The notes beneath the pieces were generated by a model, which had not been told where the DNA came from, did no database searches, and saw only the letters and a program-made list of their open reading frames with translations. Of a stretch of DNA of 10,610 nucleotides, positions 1 to 7,253 are shown in pieces (position 1 is the stretch's first letter; each line of letters opens with the position of its first letter). The DNA is from CAZQVA01 sp964596685 (GTDB taxonomy: Bacteria > Chlamydiota > Chlamydiia > Chlamydiales > VFKH01). The stretch covers positions 1 to 10,610 of the forward strand of contig CAZQVA010000026.1 in the NCBI GenBank assembly GCA_964596685.1, read 5' to 3'. The position numbers and the translations under genes were made by a program.

Positions 1-711
1 CAAGGTTTTCTAGTAGCTATTGTATTTGATGAAAATGCGCCTTCAATCATGCAGCAACTAGTGCATACATGGATGAAGAGATTTGGGTGGCAATTGATGA
101 CGAAATGGAAAGACTCCATGTTAGTGACGCGCTTGCCATATACGCTTTTGGAGCCGCAACGCAAAGTAATCGCATTTATTGAGGAGATACATTTTCTTTA
201 TGGCCAGCGTCCTAAGATTTGGGTTCAGAAATGTTGTAGAAAATGTGTCATTAATGAATTAGATGATGTCTATCATGCAATGCATAACAGTAGTCAAGAG
301 CTTTGTTGGAATGTTAATTTACAAAAAGCAGATCTCCCTATTGTGCTCATTCTAGATCCAGATGACGATGTTTTAGATGTTTTGAGTTTTGCTTTTGAGC
401 AAAAATCGATACAAGTCGTGACAGCAAAAACATTGCAAGAAGCTAACGATTTACTCATACACCATAAAGTTGGATTAATCATTTCGGAGCGGCTCTTTTC
501 TGATGGAGAAGGCATGGAGTGGTGTCATCATTTGCAGCAAGCAACAGAGCCTCGCCCTTTTGTTTTTCTTTCTGCAATGAATGGGGAGGAAGGAATATTG
601 GAAGCTTTCCGTTTAGGTGCTTTTGACTATATCTTAAAACCATTTCATCCATGGATTGTTGTGGAAAAATGTCTGCAGATCATTAAATATCAACGGGAGT
701 ATAGTTCTTAA
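1..711 (+). CDS. Protein with C-terminal degenerate response-regulator receiver domain (5' partial)
   Basis: The frame is open to the left edge, so the N-terminus lies outside the window; the ATG at 49 is probably internal. About the last 125 residues form a CheY-like receiver fold: a hydrophobic strand then LDPDDD (about 340-369), VGLIISERLF (about 469-498), the switch serine in FLSA (codon 571-573) and the conserved lysine in YILKPF (codon 637-639). The phospho-acceptor position is Glu (codon 487-489) instead of Asp, and the second acidic residue of the metal pocket is replaced by Pro, so normal phosphorylation is unlikely. The region before about 300 is not recognised; it holds a CCRKC cysteine cluster near 226-240. 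The stop at 709-711 is one base before the ATG of the downstream glycosyltransferase, implying cotranscription and translational coupling. I infer a regulatory or scaffold role in polysaccharide synthesis. Receiver identity is fairly sure; function is not. Confidence 0.75.
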   Translation, partial: QGFLVAIVFDENAPSIMQQLVHTWMKRFGWQLMTKWKDSMLVTRLPYTLLEPQRKVIAFIEEIHFLYGQRPKIWVQKCCRKCVINELDDVYHAMHNSSQELCWNVNLQKADLPIVLILDPDDDVLDVLSFAFEQKSIQVVTAKTLQEANDLLIHHKVGLIISERLFSDGEGMEWCHHLQQATEPRPFVFLSAMNGEEGILEAFRLGAFDYILKPFHPWIVVEKCLQIIKYQREYSS

Positions 712-712
712 G

Positions 713-2125
713 ATGCAATGGGGGCATGTCATACAAGAGGTGGACTTCTATGTGTTTTACTACTTCATTGCGATCCAAGGGTTTTATGTAATTTTAACGA
801 TTGGATCGATTCCTCAATTATATCGCCGCACACGAGAGATTCGCCTGGAGCGTTTTGATCTGTTGGTTAATTCTTCTTATATGCCTAAAGTGACTTTATT
901 AGTCCCTTGCCTTAATGAAGAACAACAGATCGTTTTTAATTTACAAAATCTTCTGAAATTACCTTATCAGCATAAAGAAATTATTGTGATCAATGATGGA
1001 TCTAAAGATGCCACAATGAAGATGCTACAAGATTCTTTTCAGTTAGCAAAAGTTCCTGAAATAACCCCTCGAGCACAACTTAAGACGGCGCAAGTGCGTG
1101 GCTATTGGCGCTCGCGTCTATGGCCTAATTTACTGGTGATTGACAAGGAAAATGGAGGAAAGGCAGACGCATTGAATGCGGGGTTAAATTGCTGTTATTC
1201 CTCATTATTTATTGCTTTAGATGCAGACACCTTGGTGACACAAGAGGCTCTTTCTGTCATCGTTAAGGCCTTTTTAGCGCAGCCTAATACCTTTGCTATC
1301 GGGAGTGCTATTGGTGTAGCAAATGGGTGTATTTTTCGCAATAATCGCATGGTGCAAATTCTCTTTCCCGACCGTTTCGTTCCCGCTATTCAAGTATTAG
1401 AATACATGCGCGCCTTCCTATTCGGACGCGTGGGCTGGAACCCTTTGGGGGGAAATCTCATTATTTCTGGAGCTTTTGGGTTATTTGATGCGGAGACTGT
1501 TATTGGGTCAGGAGGATACTCGACTGATACAGTGACTGAAGATCTAGAGCTTGTTGTTCGCTTGCATCGCTATCTAAGAGAGCGCCAGATACCTTATTGT
1601 ATTCGCTCGATTCCGGATCCTTTGGCCTGGACTGAAGTGCCTGTCAATTATAAAACGTTATCAAAACAGCGTGAGCGCTGGCAGCGCGGTTTGTGGCAAG
1701 TTTTGTGGAAACATCGCGCGGTTTTTTTTAAAAAGCGCTATGGAAAGTTAGGTTGGATTAGTTTGCCCTGCTTTTTCTTTATCGATGCCCTTTCTCCCTT
1801 TGTCGAGTTTTTTGGTGGCCTATTTGTCTTACTAGGGTTCTTTATGGGAGTCGTTGATGTGCTCTTTATGATTCTCTTTATTGCTGTTCTCTATGGTGTA
1901 GGGATTCTTTCCAGTTGTCTTGCTGTACTACTGGAAGAACGTTCATTTGGATGTTATCAAAATGTACCCTCTCTTTTGAAAATGGTGGCTTATGCCATGA
2001 TGGAGCAAGTTGGCTATCGCCATCGTACGGTATGGTGGCGTCTTAAGGGATTTCACAATTGGCTGCGGCATAAAGAGTCTTGGAATAAATTCAAGCGCGC
2101 CGGCATTTATACGCGTGGACGTTAG
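713..2125 (+). CDS. Membrane-bound processive glycosyltransferase, family GT2 (PgaC/IcaA/cellulose-synthase-like)
   Basis: Inner-membrane GT2 enzyme predicted to polymerise or transfer sugars from a nucleotide-sugar donor on the cytoplasmic face. From the ATG at 713 it has 470 residues: one membrane span at about 12-33, the GT-A domain starting VTLLVPCLNEE, first catalytic Asp in NDGS (D95), the metal-binding DAD (D170, D172), the catalytic TED (275-277) and the processive motif Q319-x-x-R322-W323, then about three hydrophobic spans at about 345-415. Together D, DxD, TED and QxxRW mark the IcaA/PgaC/BcsA type rather than simple monoglycosyltransferases. A longer TTG start at 656 lies inside the upstream gene and is less likely; the ATG has a GGGAG at 695-699, spaced rather far. 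No PilZ domain is seen. It follows the receiver-domain gene with one base between stop and start. Substrate (GlcNAc, glucose or other) cannot be read from the sequence. Confidence 0.9.
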   Translation: MQWGHVIQEVDFYVFYYFIAIQGFYVILTIGSIPQLYRRTREIRLERFDLLVNSSYMPKVTLLVPCLNEEQQIVFNLQNLLKLPYQHKEIIVINDGSKDATMKMLQDSFQLAKVPEITPRAQLKTAQVRGYWRSRLWPNLLVIDKENGGKADALNAGLNCCYSSLFIALDADTLVTQEALSVIVKAFLAQPNTFAIGSAIGVANGCIFRNNRMVQILFPDRFVPAIQVLEYMRAFLFGRVGWNPLGGNLIISGAFGLFDAETVIGSGGYSTDTVTEDLELVVRLHRYLRERQIPYCIRSIPDPLAWTEVPVNYKTLSKQRERWQRGLWQVLWKHRAVFFKKRYGKLGWISLPCFFFIDALSPFVEFFGGLFVLLGFFMGVVDVLFMILFIAVLYGVGILSSCLAVLLEERSFGCYQNVPSLLKMVAYAMMEQVGYRHRTVWWRLKGFHNWLRHKESWNKFKRAGIYTRGR

Positions 2126-2161
2126 AGCACACATTTAAAGTCGAGCTTACCTTTTCAGCCT

Positions 2162-2641
2162 TCATGGCGTCATGGATGCAAAATGATTTTGTCTACAGGC
2201 CTCGTATACGGCAATCGCAACGGTATTAGAGAGATTTAAAGAGCGCTGACCTTGGCGCATAGGAAGTGTGACGAAATGTTCCGGCCATGTTGTAAAACAT
2301 TTTTCCGGTAGTCCTGAAGTTTCAGAGCCAAAAATGAGGATGGCATTTTGGGGATAACACACTTCACTATAAAGAGTGGTGCCTTTTGTAGAAAAAAAGA
2401 AAAAAGGTGCAGACTGCTGTTTAAGCCATTCATATAAATCGTCAATGATCTCAACGTCTACACCTTCCCAATAATCGAGACCAGAGCGTTTCATTGAACG
2501 GTCGCTAAGGGTAAACCCCAAAGGGCGCACAAGAGTAAGGCGCGCACCAGTGACGGCACAAGTACGCGCGATATTTCCCGTGTTTTGAGGGATTTGAGGG
2601 CTGACGAGAACGATGTTAATCAACGCTAGACTCTTCTTCAA
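2162..2641 (-). CDS. trmL: tRNA (cytidine/uridine-34-2'-O)-methyltransferase, SpoU/SPOUT family
   Basis: TrmL methylates the 2'-OH of the wobble nucleotide 34 in certain leucine tRNAs using S-adenosylmethionine. The family signature is complete: NTGNIAR (residues 20-26), a GSETSGLP loop (105-112) and the knotted SAM-binding end LPMRQGQRSLNLSN (126-139) followed by the VAIAVYEA helix. Length (159 aa, or 153 from the second start) is typical for this minimal SPOUT enzyme with no extra RNA-binding domain. The first possible start is a TTG at 2641, inside the end of the FKBP gene; a second TTG at 2623 gives MINIVLVSPQIP, closer to the usual TrmL N-terminus, with only an 8-base overlap and a purine-rich GAAGAAGAG upstream. 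I think the second is slightly more likely. The overlap with mip implies translational coupling. The mip-spoU order matches what I recall for Chlamydia. Confidence 0.93.
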   Translation of the reverse strand: MKKSLALINIVLVSPQIPQNTGNIARTCAVTGARLTLVRPLGFTLSDRSMKRSGLDYWEGVDVEIIDDLYEWLKQQSAPFFFFSTKGTTLYSEVCYPQNAILIFGSETSGLPEKCFTTWPEHFVTLPMRQGQRSLNLSNTVAIAVYEACRQNHFASMTP

Positions 2642-3329
2642 TAATCTCTACCACTTCTTGGTCTGTATTTGCTTTGATAACTTCTACTTCAAAGATAAGT
2701 AAAGAATTTGGAGGGAGTTGTCCGCGTGTGCCATACCCTAGATCTGGATGAACGAAAATTTTGCGAATTTCGCCCACTTTCATGCCTACAATTCCTTGAG
2801 CAAACCCTGTAATCGCTTGATCTAAGGGCAAAGCGATCGGCTCACCAGCCTCCAAAGAGCTGTTAAAGACTGTACCATCGATATAGGTGCCAGTATAATT
2901 AATAAGAGGGGTGGAGTGTTCTTTAACGCTTTCTCCAGCGCCTTGTTTAATAATGAGATACTGTAATTTACCGTCATCTAAGACAACGACTCCCTTTTCT
3001 TTAGCATTTTTTGCTAAAAAAGCGTTCGCAGCTTCTAGGTTGCTTGCAGCCAGTTTTTTTAATTCAGTCTGTTGAAGTTGATTGATGGCTGCAATATATT
3101 GCTCTTCAGTCATTGGAGCAGGTTTGCCAGCAATCTCATCTTGCATACCCTTAATCATCATTTCGATATTGATTTTGATGATTGGGTCCTTCAGGTTCTG
3201 AACTAAAAGGTGTCCAAAAGTTTCAGAAACAGCATCAATATTGACCGGTTGAGACTCTGGCACGTCTGTGCAAAAGAGCGCAATAGGTGTGATCACGCTC
3301 AAGGCGAGAGTGGCGAATGATTTCTTCAT
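2616..3329 (-). CDS. mip: Mip/FkpA-type FKBP peptidyl-prolyl cis-trans isomerase, exported
   Basis: Exported prolyl isomerase and chaperone of the macrophage-infectivity-potentiator group. The 237 residues begin with a signal peptide (KK then a hydrophobic run to about 19); Cys20 follows, but IALFC is a poor lipobox, so lipidation is uncertain. A helical FKBP_N-like dimerisation segment covers about 32-112, and the FKBP domain about 120-219, with Y145 (NYTGTY), F155, VGMKVGE, HPDLGYG (Y199) and QLPPNSLLIFEVEVI. Two pocket positions differ from human FKBP12: VFNSS has Asn for Asp, and Phe replaces the Trp at the pocket floor (ITGF). The LPPNSLLIFE block closely resembles chlamydial Mip as I remember it. 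The end is acidic (EIIEEESS). The ATG at 3329 has AGAGGA six bases upstream, and a promoter lies at 3365-3394. It overlaps trmL downstream. Confidence 0.92.
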   Translation of the reverse strand: MKKSFATLALSVITPIALFCTDVPESQPVNIDAVSETFGHLLVQNLKDPIIKINIEMMIKGMQDEIAGKPAPMTEEQYIAAINQLQQTELKKLAASNLEAANAFLAKNAKEKGVVVLDDGKLQYLIIKQGAGESVKEHSTPLINYTGTYIDGTVFNSSLEAGEPIALPLDQAITGFAQGIVGMKVGEIRKIFVHPDLGYGTRGQLPPNSLLIFEVEVIKANTDQEVVEIIEEESSVD

Positions 3330-3364
3330 GAAAATCCTCTTAATCTGGAAAGTCTAAAATGGCG

Positions 3365-3394
3365 ATTGTATCGTTTTAATCGATAGTCAATCAA
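3365..3394 (-). promoter_or_regulatory. Candidate sigma-70-type promoter for mip-trmL
   Basis: Read on the - strand: TTGATT (3394-3389), an 18-base spacer, TACAAT (3370-3365), placed about 35 bases before the mip ATG and followed by the ribosome binding site AGAGGA. A short inverted repeat CGATT...AATCG (3364-3368 / 3378-3382) sits within it and could be an operator, though it is too short to be convincing. The promoter lies just outside the inverted-repeat element that begins at 3406. Confidence 0.5.
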
Positions 3395-3405
3395 CTTGAA
3401 AATTG

Positions 3406-3444
3406 TAACTGGACTTTAGAGCCTTTTGCAAAACTATCCGCAAT
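3406..3444 (+). repeat. Left terminal inverted repeat of the MITE-like element
   Basis: This 39-base arm pairs with 3552-3589 in inverted orientation. The shared core includes ACTGGACTTTAGAGCC, TTTGCAAAACTATC and GCAAT. It differs from its partner by one extra T in the T-run and one C/T mismatch. Confidence 0.8.
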
Positions 3445-3469
3445 CTGGAGCGCTATAAGGAGCAATTCT

Positions 3470-3498
3470 GAAGAAAAAGCCCCTCTCTTATGGGCTTT
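3470..3498 (-). terminator. Terminator-like hairpin inside the MITE-like element
   Basis: AAAGCCC (3476-3482) and GGGCTTT (3492-3498) form a 7-bp stem with a 9-base loop. Read on the - strand, the second arm runs into a T-rich tract (GGGCTTTTTCTTC), as in a rho-independent terminator. It would stop transcription entering mip from the right. The + strand lacks a T-run after the stem. Confidence 0.4.
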
Positions 3499-3551
3499 GG
3501 CTGTTGTGAGAGAGATTTTTTCTTCAACTTTATATCCTTTGTTTACTCTAT

Positions 3552-3589
3552 ATTGCAGATAGTTTTGCAAAGGCTCTAAAGTCCAGTTA
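3552..3589 (-). repeat. Right terminal inverted repeat of the MITE-like element
   Basis: This 38-base arm is the inverted partner of 3406-3444. It points toward the downstream gene at 3639. A TTGCAA at 3565-3570 and a TTATAG at 3587-3592 are 16 bases apart, so the end could act as an outward promoter; this is weak. Confidence 0.8.
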
Positions 3590-3638
3590 TAGGAGATCAA
3601 AAGTCGATTTAAAGTCGGTGGCACGTTAAAATTAAAGC

Positions 3639-5264
3639 ATGACACATTCAATTGTTCAGCGCCCTTGTGAGTCATTTTTAGACCAGGAAGGTGCTTGCGC
3701 TCAGCCTTCATCAAGTTCTTCTGCATTAGGATTTCGTTCCGTTGCGCGGATCGATAATGATGCGTCTATGAATCGACTCTATCAAAGGTTAAAGGATATT
3801 TTTGATGAGCATCTAGGGGATGGGGCCGCAAGGGCAATGCTTGAAGTACAATCGATAGTAAATACACTGAATGCCCAGCAAGCATACCATTGTTTAATTG
3901 CTTTAGAAACACTTTTGGGAGTCATAAAAAATCCTTTCAGATATGCACCGCGCATTATGCCTGTTTGGTTAGCTCTTTTCCGTGACACTCCATATGAGGT
4001 GAGAGAGGAGGTTTTTTCTTGGATACAAAAGCATCCGCGCGTGTTGACCTACCTCTTTGAAGATGAAGATGAAGATCAGGAGATGTTGTGTTCACTTTTC
4101 AACTTTCAACAATATTGTATACGTGGCTTTTCTAGACATCATGCGCAATGCGGTAATCCATGTGAAAGACGCGAGTATTTATCTTTGACTTCCAAGCTTA
4201 TTAAAACAACACCAAGCAGCCTATGGATAGGTTTTCCATTTGATAAATTTAACGTGAATGAGGTTGTAAGTGCCCTCCATGAGCCTGTATTATCGATGAT
4301 TAAAATTCATGCTCCTCAAAATGTCACATCGGAACATTTAATGGAAATTGCATCTGAGGCAATTCTATGTGGAGATAGCGAGGTGCTGGATCTACTTATC
4401 TTAGTCTTTCCTGAATTGATAGTGCAGCTGCGCCATTCACTCAGTAACCTGGCTAAGACTTTGGCATTTCCGTCGACATTTAGTTGGCTATATAAACATA
4501 GCGTAATTTCTGCTGCACCACCTATCACGCCAACAGAAAGCAACAGCTTGCCGATTAGGCGTACGCGTTCCACTCGGGTTTATGGAGGGACATCTTGCCA
4601 TAAGACCTATTTGTATAGACAACACGATGCGATTATCTATACCTTGAGAAGATTGCAAGGAATATGTTCTGTGACACTAGAGGAGCTGATGGTTATTCTG
4701 GGCAACTGGCGTCATAGTGTAGCAGCAAAAACGAATAATAATACGGCAAGAATGTTTGGACAATTCAGAACATGTGAATTGCAAACAAGAGTGGATAACA
4801 CCCCAGAAAATAATGCGGTATTTCTGCGTATGCGCTTATTAGCGGGACAGCAGATTCAGGCTTCGATCACAGATGCCGATGGCATTGTGCTGGAGGTAAT
4901 ATTAACGGAAACAATCCTTTATACTCCAACTCAAGCGTTATGGAGACATACGCGACGTGAAGAACTTCAGAAATTAATGCCGTATCTTCAGATGCTTTTT
5001 GATCTGCTTTTACAGATGCAAGTTGGTAGTCTAAATGTTGGTGAGCGCACCGCGATCATTCGACGCATAGGGGAGTTTCATTGGTGGTGGGCGCATGCAT
5101 GTCCCTATGACAGGGGAAGCGCAGCTATTGGTGAGGTGATAGTAATAGCCTTGTTAGCTTATCATGGCATTACTGGTGTTCAGCTTGCTTCTGATGCGGA
5201 ACGTTTTGCCTTAGCCACTCCTTCTCCACAGGAATTTGCAGAGATATACCATACTTTTTTATAG
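3639..5264 (+). CDS. Orphan protein A, paralogue of the next gene; C-terminal HWxWAHACPYxRGSAAIGE domain (possible divergent Fic-like effector)
   Basis: Not recognised as a named family. The 541 residues lack an obvious signal peptide or membrane span. Residues about 45-280 are helical and correspond loosely to the middle of the neighbouring 640-aa protein. The conserved C-terminal region begins at YGG (315-317) and runs through W357-R358, FGQFR (373-377), WRHTRR (435-440) and G478-E479-F-H481-W to C488-P-Y-D-R492-G-S-A-A-I-G-E499, ending ERFALAT and a Tyr-containing helix. An FG-x-FR strand about 105 residues before an H...PY..G helix-loop-helix recalls Fic enzymes, but the canonical HPFxxGNGR is absent, so this is inference. 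An acidic run EDEDED lies near 140-146. An in-frame TAA at 3633-3635 fixes the earliest start; the ATG at 3639 has no clear ribosome binding site, so a later start (ATG 3768) is possible. It is 99 residues shorter than its paralogue, mostly at the N-terminus. Confidence 0.8.
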   Translation: MTHSIVQRPCESFLDQEGACAQPSSSSSALGFRSVARIDNDASMNRLYQRLKDIFDEHLGDGAARAMLEVQSIVNTLNAQQAYHCLIALETLLGVIKNPFRYAPRIMPVWLALFRDTPYEVREEVFSWIQKHPRVLTYLFEDEDEDQEMLCSLFNFQQYCIRGFSRHHAQCGNPCERREYLSLTSKLIKTTPSSLWIGFPFDKFNVNEVVSALHEPVLSMIKIHAPQNVTSEHLMEIASEAILCGDSEVLDLLILVFPELIVQLRHSLSNLAKTLAFPSTFSWLYKHSVISAAPPITPTESNSLPIRRTRSTRVYGGTSCHKTYLYRQHDAIIYTLRRLQGICSVTLEELMVILGNWRHSVAAKTNNNTARMFGQFRTCELQTRVDNTPENNAVFLRMRLLAGQQIQASITDADGIVLEVILTETILYTPTQALWRHTRREELQKLMPYLQMLFDLLLQMQVGSLNVGERTAIIRRIGEFHWWWAHACPYDRGSAAIGEVIVIALLAYHGITGVQLASDAERFALATPSPQEFAEIYHTFL

Positions 5265-5319
5265 GTGGGATTAAAGATAATCGCATATAAACTGTTATTA
5301 GTAGTTTAAGTGTGATTTT

Positions 5320-7242
5320 ATGAAAGCCGTTCCCTTATTTGCATCGATTGATTATGAAAGACCTGCGTCTTATGGTGAAGATTTTCTTGGTGGATTGAGT
5401 CAATGGTTTTATTTGGGGGGCAGGCGTGCTAAGGTGCTCCAAGGGAATGAGGTCTCATTGGAGGACAAAGAAAGGCTCTCTTATTATAAGATTGCCTTAA
5501 AAGTCACTTCCTACGTTCTCCTCTTGCCACTTACATTGATGCTTTTAGCTGTTCATCTGGCATTGCGTCACACACATCGCTTTACCGTGATATACCCATC
5601 TTCTTCAGGTGGGATGGGCATAGATCCTTCTCAGTCAAGATCGCATCTCATGATGGACACGACGGCACAGAAAATTGATCAAGTTTCCTTGCAGTCACTA
5701 GCGCAAGAGCCAAATCCTCAAGTCATAGATGAGCCAGAGTGGAAGGATGTTTTGACTCTATTTCGTCAAAATGCAGAGAAATATTTCTCTGCGGCCGCTG
5801 CAGAAAGAGTGTTTAATGATTTTAAACTTTTTTTGCCGCATGTTGATCCTGGATTGCACGGAGAGATTTTACAATTTATTCAGAAAGTTCCCACTCTGCC
5901 CTATTTCTTTAGAGGCAGTGATATAAAAGATCCCATAAATTCGTTAGAAGATTTTCAAAATCATCTGATTCAAAGATTTCAGAATGTTTTCATTAACCTT
6001 CCTCGCAGTGCTTTGGGCACAACAACTACACCTGAGCATCTCATCAATTTCCGGTTTGCATGTGCACTTGCAGAGAATACATCCGAGCACTTATGGGAAA
6101 AAATAGACTGGAAGGGATTTGATCTTATACAGCTCATTGAATCAGACTATCGTCCTTTTGTACGCCTCTGTAAAAAGTATAGAGATAAGCACTTCATCAA
6201 GCTTGCCGTAAAACATGCGATTGATCGTTTTATTTTAAGAGGAGATCGAGAAGGGTTAGCATTAGTAGAAGAGTTTTTTCCTCATGTTCTAAACAAATGT
6301 TTAAAACAATGGAAAGAAGGCGATGGTTTCAGTAATGAGACGCTCTTTCCCTCCATGTATCAATGGCTCGTAGAAAAAGGAGTTATTAAACCCTCAACTA
6401 GTAGTTTCCTATCGTCAGAAGTAGTAAGCGCAACTCAGCGCGAGCGAGATGTATCAATGTATGGAGGAGCGGCTCGCCATCAAATTTATCAAGCACGTCA
6501 GAAAGATGCGATAAGCTGGGTTACGAGTACCTTAAAGGATCCATCTTTCTCATTTGCTTCTATAATACAAAGGTTGGGAGGTTGGCGTCAAAGTATTGCC
6601 TTGAAGACAGGGGCTCCAGCGGCATATGCTTTCGGCAGCTTCCGAGAAGGTGATTTAAAAACAGTGGTGCAAAATACCCTCCCCAATGCGGTCCTTTATG
6701 CCAAGATGGCAGCATTGGTAAACCAACAATGCATCATTAAGTTTCGAGCTCCCAATGGCGGAATATGTCAATTGCCCCTGACAAGTATTCATTATGAGAA
6801 TAATGGATCCAAATTAAAGTGGAGGCATACGAGCAGGAGAGCGTTGCTTGAGATGATTTTTTTGCTTGAATCAATGTATAAGAAATTAGGTACAGCAAAG
6901 TATGATAGCACAAATGATAAAGGTCGCACGGAATTGCTACAGCACGTTGGGCTTTTTCATTGGTGTTGGGCGCATGCATGCCCCTATCACCGAGGAAGTG
7001 CCGCCATTGGTGAGGTGCTTGTAATGGCTATGCTGCAACATCATGGAATAGCCGCCTCGGTACATTCTGAAGCAGAGCGTATAGCGCTAGCAACCTGGGA
7101 TCTACATCAATTTACAGCAGAGTATCCTAGTTATTTGCGCACGCATGAGGGAGAGCCCATCCAGGTGAGTGGGCAAGCAGACAACGGCTCAAAAAGCTTT
7201 ATGGAGATTCAGGCGTATAGCAAACCTATTGTGGTGCCTTAG
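5320..7242 (+). CDS. Orphan protein B, membrane-anchored paralogue with C-terminal HWxWAHACPYxRGSAAIGE domain
   Basis: 640 residues, clearly homologous to the preceding gene over its C-terminal two-thirds. The N-terminus holds a single hydrophobic span at about 63-82 with basic flanks (RRAK before, RHTHR after), then a linker and a helical region (about 140-370). The conserved module follows: YGG (381-383), W422-R423, FGSFR (438-442), WRHTSR (501-506), and G544-L-F-H547-W-C-W-A-H552-A-C554-P-Y-H-R558-G-S-A-A-I-G-E565. In the 34-residue core (544-577 against 478-511 of the partner) 26 positions are identical by eye; invariant His, Cys, Arg, Ser and Glu suggest a catalytic or ligand site. A polar tail of about 45 residues after the module is absent from the partner. 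No strong ribosome binding site precedes the ATG, and the 55-base gap to the upstream gene is AT-rich. A secreted effector or inclusion-membrane role is inference from the orphan, duplicated character. Confidence 0.85.
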   Translation: MKAVPLFASIDYERPASYGEDFLGGLSQWFYLGGRRAKVLQGNEVSLEDKERLSYYKIALKVTSYVLLLPLTLMLLAVHLALRHTHRFTVIYPSSSGGMGIDPSQSRSHLMMDTTAQKIDQVSLQSLAQEPNPQVIDEPEWKDVLTLFRQNAEKYFSAAAAERVFNDFKLFLPHVDPGLHGEILQFIQKVPTLPYFFRGSDIKDPINSLEDFQNHLIQRFQNVFINLPRSALGTTTTPEHLINFRFACALAENTSEHLWEKIDWKGFDLIQLIESDYRPFVRLCKKYRDKHFIKLAVKHAIDRFILRGDREGLALVEEFFPHVLNKCLKQWKEGDGFSNETLFPSMYQWLVEKGVIKPSTSSFLSSEVVSATQRERDVSMYGGAARHQIYQARQKDAISWVTSTLKDPSFSFASIIQRLGGWRQSIALKTGAPAAYAFGSFREGDLKTVVQNTLPNAVLYAKMAALVNQQCIIKFRAPNGGICQLPLTSIHYENNGSKLKWRHTSRRALLEMIFLLESMYKKLGTAKYDSTNDKGRTELLQHVGLFHWCWAHACPYHRGSAAIGEVLVMAMLQHHGIAASVHSEAERIALATWDLHQFTAEYPSYLRTHEGEPIQVSGQADNGSKSFMEIQAYSKPIVVP

Positions 7243-7253
7243 GATGAAGATAT

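Larger units (their letters stand above)
3406..3589. mobile_element. MITE-like non-autonomous element with about 38-bp imperfect terminal inverted repeats and TA flanks
   Basis: The left arm (3406-3444) and the reverse complement of the right arm (3552-3589) match over about 38 bases with one single-base length difference (four versus three T) and one mismatch. The outer end reads TAACTGGACTTTAGAGCC on both sides. Taking the outermost TA on each side (3406-3407 and 3588-3589) as a target duplication, the element itself is 180 bp. This is the form expected of a MITE or internally deleted insertion sequence mobilised by a TA-targeting transposase (IS630/Tc1-mariner or the IS427 group of IS5); which one is inference. 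The interior has no convincing gene but contains a terminator-like hairpin. It sits between mip and the first orphan paralogue. Confidence 0.65.

Noticed and set aside
656..712. TTG start extending the glycosyltransferase by 19 residues into the upstream gene
   Set aside because: The extension encodes polar sequence antiphase to the receiver domain, and an ATG follows immediately after the upstream stop.
2126..2161. Search for a terminator between the convergent glycosyltransferase and trmL
   Set aside because: No stem of useful length or T-run was found in this 36-base gap.
3441..3551. Possible CRISPR or tandem repeats in the mip upstream region
   Set aside because: Only one inverted pair is present; there are no regularly spaced direct repeats here or elsewhere in the window.
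3391..3726. 111-codon - strand frame running through the inverted-repeat element
   Set aside because: It reads through both repeat arms and antisense to the start of the first paralogue, has no ribosome binding site and no recognisable motif; best explained as chance openness of the element.
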